NCBI RefSeq assembly: GCF_009861505.1
Contig: NZ_WTFT01000012.1
Location: 299,043-363,042, forward strand
Length of the DNA: 64,000 bases
From: Pseudomonas izuensis
GTDB taxonomy: Bacteria; Pseudomonadota; Gammaproteobacteria; Pseudomonadales; Pseudomonadaceae
Direction: 5' to 3'
The notes under the pieces were generated by a model, which worked only from the letters and a program-made list of their open reading frames with translations, searched no databases and had not been told where the DNA came from. Positions 16,495-25,305 of this stretch are shown here, piece after piece. Within the stretch, counting starts at the first letter, position 1. Every line of letters begins with the position of its first letter. The translations under genes were made by a program, and so were the position numbers.

Positions 16495-17850
16495 TTACTT
16501 GCCGTAGCGGCGCAGGGCTGCGGGGCTGTAGTTTTCTTTCGAAGCTACCTGGTTGAAGACCATTTTCTGCTGGGTCTCGTTGGTCATGTAGTTCGTGGCG
16601 TAGCGACCCGAAATGAAGTCATAAGTGGCTTCCATCGCCTGGAACGGCACATCCACGTCCGGCAACTGAATCGGGTAGCTCTCGTACATGCGCCACAGTT
16701 CGCCACGGCTGTCGTACATCTCCGAACTTGCGATCTGCCAGTTGTCCTCGTCGATGTAGAAGCGACGCTTGCCGTACACATGGCGGGCATCGGGCTTGAG
16801 GGTCGCTTCGATCACCCAGACGCGGTGCTTCTCATAGCGTACGTACTGCGGGTCAATGTTGTTCTTCTTCAACAGGTCGGCGTATTTCAACGACTTGCTC
16901 GCCAGCTTGTAGCTGTTGTACGGGATCAGGCGTTCCTGCTTGCCGATCAGCTTCCAGTCGTAACGGTCCGGGGCGCCGTTGAAGCCACCCACGCCATCGG
17001 AGGTCAATTGGCCGTAGCTGTAGCGGGCACTGTTGTCGTAGGCCACGGTCGGTGCACGACGCACCCGACGCTGGCCGGGAATGTACTGCCAGGCACCGCG
17101 TGGCTCGGCGACCTGGTTGACCGGCTCGTGGACCATGGTGATTTCACCGGCCACACGGGACGGGCTCAGGGCGCGGATCATGCTGAAGTACAGGGCGTTT
17201 TCTTCCGGTTGCAGGTCGCTGACCGCCGAGCGGAAGTGCACGCTCTGCTCATAGGTCACCAGCGTGCTGGCACCACTGTCTTCGACGGTGGCCGAGGCCA
17301 TTTCGCGCTGAACCGAGCTACCGATGTAACGCGTCAGGTGGTTCCACATGACTTCCAGGGGCTCGGTTGGCATCGGGAAAGGTACGCCGGTGTTGTAGCC
17401 GATGATGCCGTAGCCGTTTTCAGCCAGTGTCACCTTGCCGGCGTTATCACGGGTGGCCGCATTGATCTTGTCAGGCATGTGGGTGGTGCGGTGCGACGGG
17501 TAGACATTCATCCGGTAAGTCGGAAAACGCTTGAGCATCGCCACCTGCCCCGGCGTCAGCAGCTTTTCGTACTGAGCAGCATTGGTGCCGGTGATCACCA
17601 TCAGCGGTTTTTCGCTGGCGAATGGGTCTGTGTAATCGCCATTGGCACTGGCGCTCAGGCTGCCCGGTTTCAGGCCGCCGTCCCAGGCCGGGATGCTGCC
17701 GTCGGCGTTCGTCGCACGCTCGCCCCCCATGGCATTGAGGCTGGAGCCCAACTTGGAAACGTCAGTGTCCTTGGCGTACAGCGATGCGCTGAGGCAAGCC
17801 GACGCCAGGACGGTCAAAACGAGGGGCAGTTTTTTCAGTTTCATGTTCAT
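16495..17850 (-). CDS. DUF1329 outer-membrane-lipoprotein-like protein
   Basis: 451 residues with a signal peptide (MNMKLKKLPLVLTVLASACLSASLYA). Residues after about 30 match DUF1329 (LGSSLNAMGGERATNADGSIPAWDGG, YRMNVYPSHRTTHMPDKINAATRDNAGK, MYDSRGELWRMYESYPIQLPDV). The fold is LolB/LolA-like and the protein is exported to the periplasm or outer membrane. It overlaps the DUF1302 gene by one base (TGATG), an almost invariant pairing in pseudomonads near catabolic genes for hydrophobic compounds. I infer a role in uptake or handling of the substrate of the cluster. Confidence 0.93.
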   Translation of the reverse strand: MNMKLKKLPLVLTVLASACLSASLYAKDTDVSKLGSSLNAMGGERATNADGSIPAWDGGLKPGSLSASANGDYTDPFASEKPLMVITGTNAAQYEKLLTPGQVAMLKRFPTYRMNVYPSHRTTHMPDKINAATRDNAGKVTLAENGYGIIGYNTGVPFPMPTEPLEVMWNHLTRYIGSSVQREMASATVEDSGASTLVTYEQSVHFRSAVSDLQPEENALYFSMIRALSPSRVAGEITMVHEPVNQVAEPRGAWQYIPGQRRVRRAPTVAYDNSARYSYGQLTSDGVGGFNGAPDRYDWKLIGKQERLIPYNSYKLASKSLKYADLLKKNNIDPQYVRYEKHRVWVIEATLKPDARHVYGKRRFYIDEDNWQIASSEMYDSRGELWRMYESYPIQLPDVDVPFQAMEATYDFISGRYATNYMTNETQQKMVFNQVASKENYSPAALRRYGK

Positions 17851-19697
17851 CAGAAGCTCACCTTAAGGTTGACCGACGCAAAGTCACGGTCGTCGAGGGT
17901 GCTGAAGTCGCCACCGAAGAAATCGTTGTAGTTGAACTCCAACGAGTAATTGGTGCGGTACTCAAACAGCAGCGAGAGGCCCACTGCTTTCTGTCCTTCC
18001 TGGAAGTTGGGGCCATAACCGTTCACGTCATGGCGGAAGTTGATGCTGGGGGTCACGACGGTCGAAGGCAGGATGCCTTCGTAGGCCAAGGCACCGCGCA
18101 GGCGGTAACCCCACGACCAGTCGGTGTAGAAGCCGCGGTTGTCGTTGCAGTTGTCGGCGTTGAGATTGGCAATCTGGCCGGCGTTGAGGTTGGCCGTGCC
18201 CGGCGTGATGCAGAAGCTGGCCGGCACCGCCGGGTTGAACGCGGTGGTGGTCAGCTCGCTGCGGCCAAAGGCACCACTGCGGCCGAAGCGCTCGTTACCC
18301 AGGTCAGCGATGTGGTTGACCGCACCTTCCGCGGCCCAGGAGAACTTGCTCGCGCCCAAGATGTTGGACACGCTGTCCGTGGCACCCAGCGAGAACTGCG
18401 ACACCGGCATGCGCTTGTAGCCTTCGATCGGCGCCCCCAGGGCCGGGGTAACCCCCGGGTCGGTGAACGGCGTGTTGGGGCTGCGCAGCAGGAACTGGAT
18501 GGTGTCGTTGCCGTTGAACCCCAGTGGCTGGTTCGGCCGGTAGCTCAACTCGCCGAACACGGCAGTGCTGCCGACCACGCCGTTGAGGCTCAGGCCGAAC
18601 AGACGGATGTCTTCGGGGTAGACCGAGTTGTAACTGGCCGTCGAGATGTTCGCCAGCGAACCGCCCGGACCGGAAATCGGCTTGCTGACCGCAGTACCGT
18701 TGAACGAAGCGAAACGGCTGGCATAGTTGGCGTAGTACAGGCCCAACTCGGCATCGTTCAGGCTTTCGATGACCTTGTGCAGGGCAAAACCGTACTGGCC
18801 GCCGTCATGGGGGTAGTCGGTCTGGCCGCGCGGAACGAAGGTGCCGGCGCTCAACGCAGTCGCGGTGGTCTTGTCGCCAGTCAGACCGGCAACGATCGGG
18901 CCGCAGCCCTCCGGAGCAAAATCGGCGGACTGGAAAAAGGTGCCACAACCGTCCAGCACCGAAGGCCGGAAGTTGAATTGATAGAAGCCTTCCAGGCTGA
19001 GGGTGTCGTTCAGGCCGAAGTTGAACGAGACCATCTCGACCGGCAGTTGCCCTTCCTTGAGTTCAACACCCGGGCGGTTGAAGGCCGACACGTCCAGCGG
19101 GTTGATGGCGTTGATGCCGTTCTGGAAGAACAACGCTTCACCCCAGCTCAGTACCTGCTTGCCAACCTTGACGTTGAGCGGATGGTCGGCCACGTCGAAA
19201 TTTTTCCAGACATAGGCGTCCAGGGTTTCGAAGCCCTGGAACTTCGCCAGGTCCGGCCAACCGGAATCGTCGAATTTCTTGAAGTCGCCGTTGCCGCTGT
19301 CCAGCGCGTGGTCATACCAGTACTTGAAGCGAACGAAGGCGCCCTGGTTGCCATCGTTCAGATCGAACTCGGTCAGGCCCTTGTAGACCTGCGAAATAGT
19401 GTCGTGCTTGGAGAAGTTCAGCCGGCCGTCGTCACCGTTGGTGTCGATGCCCTTGCCGTTCTTGCCGATGCTCCGGGCATCCGGGGCATACATCATGCCC
19501 GGGTCCGGGTTGCGCAACGCCCAGCTCTGACCGTAGGTCAAGGTGGTGTTGGTGGTCAGCGACCAGTCCTCGTTGACATCGAACTTCACGGCGTACGCCG
19601 ACGGGCAAGTGAAGGTCGCGAGGGCGACGCCGACGGCCAGAAGGCTGGGCGTAAAACGCCGGTGTTGCAGGGTGGAGATGGCGGTACTGCTCAACAT
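17850..19697 (-). CDS. DUF1302 outer-membrane protein
   Basis: 615 residues. Signal peptide to about residue 36 (MLSSTAISTLQHRRFTPSLLA ... PSAYA), then a large, Asn/Gly/Tyr-rich beta-strand protein ending in LKVSF, an aromatic-ended outer-membrane signal. Internal marks of the family are LDAYVWKNFDVADHPLNVKVGKQVLSWGE and the C-terminal DRDFASVNLKVSF. ATG at 19697 has AGGTGA upstream; the GTG at 19706 is less likely. Expected to form an outer-membrane pore or transporter together with the DUF1329 partner, serving uptake of the cluster's substrate. Divided from the MFS gene by 88 bases with a small GGGGCC hairpin. Confidence 0.92.
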   Translation of the reverse strand: MLSSTAISTLQHRRFTPSLLAVGVALATFTCPSAYAVKFDVNEDWSLTTNTTLTYGQSWALRNPDPGMMYAPDARSIGKNGKGIDTNGDDGRLNFSKHDTISQVYKGLTEFDLNDGNQGAFVRFKYWYDHALDSGNGDFKKFDDSGWPDLAKFQGFETLDAYVWKNFDVADHPLNVKVGKQVLSWGEALFFQNGINAINPLDVSAFNRPGVELKEGQLPVEMVSFNFGLNDTLSLEGFYQFNFRPSVLDGCGTFFQSADFAPEGCGPIVAGLTGDKTTATALSAGTFVPRGQTDYPHDGGQYGFALHKVIESLNDAELGLYYANYASRFASFNGTAVSKPISGPGGSLANISTASYNSVYPEDIRLFGLSLNGVVGSTAVFGELSYRPNQPLGFNGNDTIQFLLRSPNTPFTDPGVTPALGAPIEGYKRMPVSQFSLGATDSVSNILGASKFSWAAEGAVNHIADLGNERFGRSGAFGRSELTTTAFNPAVPASFCITPGTANLNAGQIANLNADNCNDNRGFYTDWSWGYRLRGALAYEGILPSTVVTPSINFRHDVNGYGPNFQEGQKAVGLSLLFEYRTNYSLEFNYNDFFGGDFSTLDDRDFASVNLKVSF

Positions 19698-19785
19698 GCA
19701 TGTCACCTATTTTTTGTTTTTAATGGTGAAGCGCTCCCCGCACCGGGGCCTTGGGGCCCCAGCGTGAGTGGCGTTGTGTGGCGTC

Positions 19786-21129
19786 TTAGATAGGGTTGGA
19801 GGTGCGCTCGTGCAGCAGTTTCGCGGGGATGCCCAGCAGCAGGACGGTCGCGCCGAACACCAGCAGACCGGCGATCACATCGAAGGCGACGAACAGGCTA
19901 CCGGTCCGCGTCTTGACGGCGCCCACCAGCACCGGGGCGATCATCGCGGCGATGCCGCCCAGGCTGCTGATCAGCGCGATGCCACCGGCAGCGACCGGTC
20001 CGCTGAGGTAGGCCGGTGGAATGGTCCAGAACAACGGCACGGCCGACAGGCAGGCGGCGGCCCCCAGACTCATGAACAGGACCGACAGCTCAAGATTGCC
20101 CTGGAAGATACCGAGCAAAATGAAACTGGCAGCCCCCACCAGCATGGTCAACGCCAGGTGCCAGCGGCGCTCAAGGTGTTTGTCGGAACTGCGGCCGAGC
20201 AGGTACATGGCGACCAGGACGATGCAGTACGGCAGGCTGCTGATCAGCCCGATGCGGCCGATGTCGGCGAGACCGAAGCTCTGGATCAGGCTCGGCATCC
20301 AGTACGCCACGGTATTGGTGCCCGAATAGATGCAGAAGAACACCAGGCCGGCCATCAGCACACGCGGATCACCCAGCAGCTGTCGGAACGAGGCATGGGC
20401 GTTGTCCTTGCTGACATCCTCCACTGCCAGTTGCGACTGCACGATGGCCTTTTCATGAGCGCTGAGCCAGGGTGCATCCTGCGGTTTATCGACCAGCCAG
20501 AACCAGGCGAGCACGCCCAACAGCACCGCGGGAATGCCTTCGAAGACGAAGAGCACCTGCCAGTCGTGCAGCCCTGCCCAGCCATGGAAATGGGTCATGA
20601 TCCAGCCCGCCAGCGGCCCGCTGACGATCCCGGCGAAGATACCGGCCATGATGAAAATCGAAGTAATGCGGCCACGACGCGAGGCCGGAAACCAGTAGGT
20701 CAGGTAAAGAATCACGCCGGGGAAAAAACCTGCTTCGGCAACGCCCAGCAAAAAGCGTGCGATGTACAGCCCGGTCGCGGAGCTCACCAGGCTGGTGCCA
20801 ATAGTCACCAGCCCCCACAGCACCATGATGCGCATGATGGTCAGCCGCGCGCCCACCCGTTGCATGTAGAGATTGCTCGGCACTTCGAACAGCAGATAGC
20901 CGACGAAAAACACCGCCGCACCCAGCCCGTAGGCGGCATCGGTCAGTGCAAGATCTTCAACCATGCGCAACTTGGCGAAAGAAATGTTGATGCGGTCGAT
21001 CGAGTTGATCACATAGGCGACAAACAGGAACGGCAGCAGGCGCCAGGTCATCTTGCGGAAAACCTGCTGTACCTCGTGTGCAGTTGCCTCACCCGTCAGG
21101 CACTGGCCTCGTTCAACCACGCTAGTCAT
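19786..21129 (-). CDS. MFS transporter, anion:cation symporter (ACS) family
   Basis: 447-residue inner-membrane permease with twelve hydrophobic segments. The sequence DRINISFAKLRMVEDLALTDAAYGLGAAVFFVGYLLFEVPSNLYMQRVGAR is the signature of the ACS family that takes up organic anions such as tartrate, phthalate, 4-hydroxyphenylacetate or glucarate. ATG at 21129 follows AGGAGGAG. As the only inner-membrane transporter of the group it probably imports the carboxylic acid that the CoA ligase, dehydrogenase and thiolase then degrade. Confidence 0.93.
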   Translation of the reverse strand: MTSVVERGQCLTGEATAHEVQQVFRKMTWRLLPFLFVAYVINSIDRINISFAKLRMVEDLALTDAAYGLGAAVFFVGYLLFEVPSNLYMQRVGARLTIMRIMVLWGLVTIGTSLVSSATGLYIARFLLGVAEAGFFPGVILYLTYWFPASRRGRITSIFIMAGIFAGIVSGPLAGWIMTHFHGWAGLHDWQVLFVFEGIPAVLLGVLAWFWLVDKPQDAPWLSAHEKAIVQSQLAVEDVSKDNAHASFRQLLGDPRVLMAGLVFFCIYSGTNTVAYWMPSLIQSFGLADIGRIGLISSLPYCIVLVAMYLLGRSSDKHLERRWHLALTMLVGAASFILLGIFQGNLELSVLFMSLGAAACLSAVPLFWTIPPAYLSGPVAAGGIALISSLGGIAAMIAPVLVGAVKTRTGSLFVAFDVIAGLLVFGATVLLLGIPAKLLHERTSNPI

Positions 21130-21205
21130 TGCTTCTCCTCCTGCGACAGACGCATTGGAAACTTTTCTTGTTGTTCTTGGTCACGCCCACCGGCGCGTCT
21201 GGAAA

Positions 21206-21226
21206 CAGGGCAGACAACCTGCCCTG
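21206..21226 (-). terminator. Hairpin after the CMD gene
   Basis: CAGGGCAG, loop ACAAC, CTGCCCTG; on the minus strand followed by TTTCC. Weak terminator or mRNA processing hairpin between the CMD and MFS genes. Confidence 0.45.
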
Positions 21227-21232
21227 CCCCGG

Positions 21233-21973
21233 TCATTGCGCAGCGGACAGCGCGCGCAGCTCTTCATCCAGCATCGGCACACCCAGCTCGCAGGCTTCAA
21301 TGCCCTGCAGGCTGACGATCTTCAGCACTTCCAGCACCTGCTCGCGGGTCGCGCCCAGTTGCAGTGCCGCCTGAATGTGACGCCGCGTGCCATGGCCATA
21401 TAAGTGAGTGATGGCGGCATCGCCGGCGATGCACAGAAACTCGATCCACAGCGGCGGCAGGATGCCGTCCTTCCACAACCCGAAGCCCATGCCGAGGAAT
21501 TTCTCCAGATAGGCCGGATCCCACTTGTAGAGGGTCTCCCACAGCGGGTTGAACATCCCGTTGGCTCGCACCGCATCGCAGACCGGCGTCGCGCCCGCCG
21601 CCACCGGCTCGTCGGCAACACCGGCATTGGCCAGCTCCTCGGCGAGGATCGGCACCCCGAGCGCGCAGGCATGGATGCCGACCACGCTGGCCAGCTTGAA
21701 CACTTCGAGAATCTGCGCACGGCTCACGCCCAGGCGCAGCGCGTCACGCACATGGCGCCGCACGCCGGGGGCATACAAATGCGTGGCGGTGACGTCGATG
21801 TTCAGACGGATCAGCGCCACCAGTTTCGGATCGAGGATGTCATTGACCTGACTGTCCTCGACCAGCGCCATGAAACGTTCGGTCCATGGCCCATCCCACT
21901 CGGCCATGCGGTCCAGGCGTTCATCGAACAGGCCGGCGGCGCGCAGCGCGTTGTAATTGGGGGTATCGCTCAT
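21233..21973 (-). CDS. Double carboxymuconolactone-decarboxylase-like protein
   Basis: 246 residues made of two CMD/AhpD-fold repeats: the first around VVGIHACALGVPILAEEL (about 105-125), the second around LQGIEACELGVPMLDEEL (about 220-240). Each keeps the THLY-x-x-G-x-RRH segment (THLYAPGVRRHV and THLYGHGTRRHI). CMD proteins decarboxylate carboxymuconolactone in aromatic catabolism, while AhpD relatives are peroxidases needing CxxC; no CxxC is seen. The actual reaction is open. It sits 27 bases after the SDR gene in the same transcription unit. Confidence 0.85.
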   Translation of the reverse strand: MSDTPNYNALRAAGLFDERLDRMAEWDGPWTERFMALVEDSQVNDILDPKLVALIRLNIDVTATHLYAPGVRRHVRDALRLGVSRAQILEVFKLASVVGIHACALGVPILAEELANAGVADEPVAAGATPVCDAVRANGMFNPLWETLYKWDPAYLEKFLGMGFGLWKDGILPPLWIEFLCIAGDAAITHLYGHGTRRHIQAALQLGATREQVLEVLKIVSLQGIEACELGVPMLDEELRALSAAQ

Positions 21974-22000
21974 CGTTCTTTTACTCGCTATGAAAGGAGG

Positions 22001-22822
22001 TCAGATCACGCCGCCGCCATTGGGGCTGAGCACCTGGCCGACCAGGTAATGCTCGCCCGCCAGATACAGCACGGTGCCGGCATACTCCTCGACCGTACCG
22101 AAGCGCCCCAGCGGAACTCCTTGCCACAAACGGTTGCGGGCCTCCTCGCCAATGGCGTCCAGGTAGTCATTGAACGCCGGGGTAGCGACGCCGCCCGGAG
22201 CCATGGCATTGACGAAGATGTTGGCGCCCGCCACCTCGTAGGCCACCGACTTGGTGAAGGCGATCACCGCGCCCTTGGTGGCGCAGTAGTGCGGGCTGTG
22301 CGCGCTCTTGCTGGACAGGCCGGCGATCGAGGCAATGTTGATAATCTTGCCGTCTTGCTGCGGCTCCATCAGCCTCAGTGCCGCACGGGTGCAATAGAAC
22401 ATGCCATGGACATTGACACCCCAGTAGCGGTGCCATTCCTCGTCGCTGATCGCGCTGGTGAAACCCAGCGAACGGCGCGGCTCGGGGCTCGACATGTAGC
22501 GGTACAACGCATTGCGGCGCAGGGTGTCGACCTCGCGGTTCGGCGTCAGCGCGGCATTGTTGACCAGCACGTGCAGGGTGCCGAAGCGCGCGACGATCTG
22601 GTCGAACATCGCGTCCACTTCGGCGCTCGACGACACATCGCAGCGAACAGCCAGACACTCTGCACCCTGTGCTTCAACAGCGTCCCGAGCCTGTGCCAGC
22701 GATTCTTCGCTGACATCGCAAATCACGACCTTCGCACCGGCCTTGGCAAAAGCAACGGCGCACGCCTTGCCCAAGCCGGGACCGACGCCGGTCACCAGGG
22801 CAACTTTTTTCAAAAGATTCAT
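22001..22822 (-). CDS. Short-chain dehydrogenase/reductase
   Basis: 273-residue NAD(P)-dependent SDR. Cofactor motif TGVGPGLG at residues 11-18, NNA at 88-90, and catalytic Ser165, Tyr179, Lys183 (YCATK). An insert of about 30 residues (RNALYRYMSSPEPRRSLGF) between NNA and the active site lengthens the substrate loop. Asp after strand 2 (VVICDVSE) predicts NAD use. ATG at 22822 has GGAGAG six bases upstream; the ATG at 22834 lies on that ribosome site. Probably the hydroxyacyl dehydrogenase step of the pathway; inference. Confidence 0.92.
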   Translation of the reverse strand: MNLLKKVALVTGVGPGLGKACAVAFAKAGAKVVICDVSEESLAQARDAVEAQGAECLAVRCDVSSSAEVDAMFDQIVARFGTLHVLVNNAALTPNREVDTLRRNALYRYMSSPEPRRSLGFTSAISDEEWHRYWGVNVHGMFYCTRAALRLMEPQQDGKIINIASIAGLSSKSAHSPHYCATKGAVIAFTKSVAYEVAGANIFVNAMAPGGVATPAFNDYLDAIGEEARNRLWQGVPLGRFGTVEEYAGTVLYLAGEHYLVGQVLSPNGGGVI

Positions 22823-22902
22823 TGCACTCTCCATGGAAACGGGTGAATCAGGCGACCGGCAGTGAATTCGCCACCGGCGGCCTGCGTCCGGTCACGCGTG
22901 AC

Positions 22903-23958
22903 TCAGTTCTGTCCCGGCACGGTAAAGCCGCGTTGACCCGGCTTGCGGTTCGGTGCCATGCCCAGCCGGGCGATGGTTTCATCAGCGCTGGTATAGGTTT
23001 CGCCGATCTTGTAGATCTCGCGTGCTTCCTTGCCGCTGGCAATCTCGCGACCCAGTTCCCGGGACAGGCGCACGGTCTGTTCGATCTGCTGGACAGAGGT
23101 CATGCGCTCGCCCTTGCGACCCCACAGGGTGTCTTCGATGCCGACACGCACATGCAGGCCCAGGGCGATCGCCATGGCGTTCATCGGCAGCACGGCGCGC
23201 ATGGCACTTTCCATGGTCAGCACCGAGCCCGGCGGGGTGCGCTTGACGAACTCGATCATGTCGGACGGATCCAGGCCCGCCGCGCCGCCACCGATGGCGA
23301 CGTAGTTGAGAATCAGGGGACCTGTGTACAGGCCCTTGCGAATCAGTCGGTCAACGGTTTCCAGCTGGTGCACATGGCCGAGCATGAAGTGCGGCTGGAT
23401 GCCGGAGGCCTGCAGGCGCTTGAGGTGCTCGATGAAGAACGACGGACGCGCGTCGGAGACCATTTCCTGGTAGGCATTGAAGTAGGCAGGCTGTTCCAGG
23501 ATGGTGCCGGCGATGTCATCGGCCGTCAGCAGCTCGCAGATGTTCATCTGGCTGGTGTTGATGGCGATGGTCACCTGGTCCGGCTTGGGCGACAGGTCGG
23601 CGAGCATGTGCCGGGTGTCGTAATCCAGCCAGGTGGCCGCCTGACCTTCGCTTTCCGGGGCGAAGGAAATCGAACCACCCACCTGAAGGACCATGTCCGG
23701 CACCGCCTGGCGCAGCAGTCCGAGCATCTCGTTGAACTTGCTCAGGCGCTTGGAGCCCTTGCCGTCTTCTTCACGTACATGAACGTGCAGCACGGTGGCG
23801 CCAGCGTTGTAGCAATCGATCGCTTTCTGGACCTGATCGTCCATGCTGACCGGAATATCGTCCGAGTCGGCAGGTGTCCATTGCGGACCATAGGGCGCCA
23901 CCTGAATCACCAGTTTTTCCTGGTTTTCCGGGAACAAGCTGTCATCAAGGAAATGCAT
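22903..23958 (-). CDS. Beta-keto acid cleavage enzyme (BKACE, DUF849)
   Basis: 351-residue zinc enzyme of the 3-keto-5-aminohexanoate cleavage family. Members condense a beta-keto acid with acetyl-CoA to give acetoacetate and a new CoA thioester. The TIM-barrel zinc pair is H58-V-H60 in GATVLHVHVREEDG. Other hallmarks are NYVAIGGGAAGLDPSD and HVRVGIEDTLWGRKG. It is longer than the usual 270-310 residues. ATG at 23958 has GGAGAAG upstream. Such clusters break down beta-keto acids from carnitine, lysine or novel acids; the substrate here is unknown. A REP element and 275 bases separate it from the AraC gene upstream. Confidence 0.9.
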   Translation of the reverse strand: MHFLDDSLFPENQEKLVIQVAPYGPQWTPADSDDIPVSMDDQVQKAIDCYNAGATVLHVHVREEDGKGSKRLSKFNEMLGLLRQAVPDMVLQVGGSISFAPESEGQAATWLDYDTRHMLADLSPKPDQVTIAINTSQMNICELLTADDIAGTILEQPAYFNAYQEMVSDARPSFFIEHLKRLQASGIQPHFMLGHVHQLETVDRLIRKGLYTGPLILNYVAIGGGAAGLDPSDMIEFVKRTPPGSVLTMESAMRAVLPMNAMAIALGLHVRVGIEDTLWGRKGERMTSVQQIEQTVRLSRELGREIASGKEAREIYKIGETYTSADETIARLGMAPNRKPGQRGFTVPGQN

Positions 23959-24147
23959 CGTAACTTCTCCGTCCTGTCTTATCGTTATTGAACGAATGAG
24001 CGGTGTAGCTGCTCGCTTGACTGAAAAGTTACTGGTTTCCGGGCCGTGGCTTTTATCATCCTGGCACCGGGTTTTATCATTTCGGCACATTTGCAGTGAC
24101 CAGGGATAGGCGTGAACGGACCTGACTTTTGCGGATTGACCCGCTCT

Positions 24148-24238
24148 TGTAGGAGCAAAGCTTGCTCGCGATAGCGGTGGGTCAGACACTGCATGGTTGT
24201 CTGAAACACCGCCATCGCGAGCAAGCTTTGCTCCTACA
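24148..24238. repeat. REP-like inverted repeat overlapping a stop codon
   Basis: TGTAGGAGCAAAGCTTGCTCGCGATAG and its mirror; the right end overlaps the last codons and TAG stop of the AraC gene (24234-24236). Confidence 0.92.
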
Positions 24239-25283
24239 GGGGGATACGTGAGTCCGTTCGACCAGGTTCGCGGCTTTTGCGCCACTCACGCGGCGTAGAG
24301 TCAAACCAGCGCTTGAATGCGCGGGTGAAGTTGCCCTGGGTCTCATAGCCCAGGCGGCTGGCGACCTCGGCGATGGGTAAATCCGGGTCAATCAGCAGGC
24401 GGGTGGCCATGTCCTTGCGAGTCTGCTCCAGGAGCACCTCGAAACTGGTCCGCTGTTCGCTCAAATGGCGATAGAGGGTGAAGCGGTGCACGGCAAAAAA
24501 TTCAGCCACCCGTTCGGCCGAACATTCGCCCTGCAACAGCAACGCTTCAATGACCTGGCGTACGCGGCTGGCGAGGTCCTGACCTTCACGGCCTTGCAGT
24601 TCGTCAAGGTGGCCGCGCAGGAAGTCTTCGAGTTGGCGATCGTGCGCGGCGCGCGGTTTGTCCAGCAAGGCCTGGGGAAACAGCACTTCATGCTGCGATT
24701 GCCCGAACCACACCGGACAGCGGAAAAAATGTTCATACAACCCGGCCGAGCGCGGCTTGCGATAGGCGATACGCACCAGCGCCGGTCGCCAGGTATGGCC
24801 GACGATGAGTTCCATGATGGTGACGATGGCGGCCAGGTAAGCTGTCAGTAATTGATCGCTGCCTGGCACGTTGCCGACAATCGAAAGACGCAGGCCCGCA
24901 TAGCCTCGTTCCTCGACCAGGCTCAGGTGCAGGCCGCGATACCACAACCCGCAGTAACGGATAAGGCATTCCGTGGCGGCGCGAACCGTGGCGGCGTTGA
25001 GTACGAGAAAGCGCAGTGGGCCGGCGTTTTGCAGGTTGGCCCGCTGGCCGAGCAACAAGCCCAGATGATCGCAGCCGGACAGCTCGGCCGCCGCTTCCAG
25101 AATCCTGCCGTGGGTGATGACAGGCAACGGGCTCAGGTGCTGCTTGAATGAGTCGGGATAAATGCCAAATCCGCCCAGCAATGGCCAGGGATCGACACCG
25201 TGCTCCTGCAGCACCACCGGCAACGAGACGAGCGCACCCACCGGAATGGACTTATCCGCCACCCGAGGACTCGCTCGCTTCAT
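24234..25283 (-). CDS. AraC-family regulator (Arabinose_bd/OruR type)
   Basis: 349 residues. The N-terminal effector domain of the Arabinose_bd class (GALVSLPVVLQEHGVDPWPLLGGFGI ... SGCDHLGLLLGQRANL) is followed by a C-terminal double helix-turn-helix (VAEFFAVHRFTLYRHLSEQ and IAEVASRLGYETQGNFTRAFKRWFDSTPREWRK). ATG at 25283 has GGGAGATC upstream. It lies between the acyl-CoA dehydrogenase and DUF849 genes in the same direction and probably activates the downstream part of the cluster. Its stop codon TAG and last residues (IPL) are supplied by a REP repeat, suggesting the original 3' end was replaced. Confidence 0.92.
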   Translation of the reverse strand: MKRASPRVADKSIPVGALVSLPVVLQEHGVDPWPLLGGFGIYPDSFKQHLSPLPVITHGRILEAAAELSGCDHLGLLLGQRANLQNAGPLRFLVLNAATVRAATECLIRYCGLWYRGLHLSLVEERGYAGLRLSIVGNVPGSDQLLTAYLAAIVTIMELIVGHTWRPALVRIAYRKPRSAGLYEHFFRCPVWFGQSQHEVLFPQALLDKPRAAHDRQLEDFLRGHLDELQGREGQDLASRVRQVIEALLLQGECSAERVAEFFAVHRFTLYRHLSEQRTSFEVLLEQTRKDMATRLLIDPDLPIAEVASRLGYETQGNFTRAFKRWFDSTPREWRKSREPGRTDSRIPL

Positions 25284-25305
25284 CGTCGGATCTCCCTGGT
25301 TGACG

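Noticed and set aside
16384..21315. Several 500-600-codon plus-strand frames over DUF1329, DUF1302 and MFS genes
   Set aside because: Mirror frames without start signals or domains; real genes lie on the minus strand with overlapping starts and stops.
21233..21973. AhpD-type peroxidase
   Set aside because: The CxxC redox motif of AhpD is absent in both repeats.
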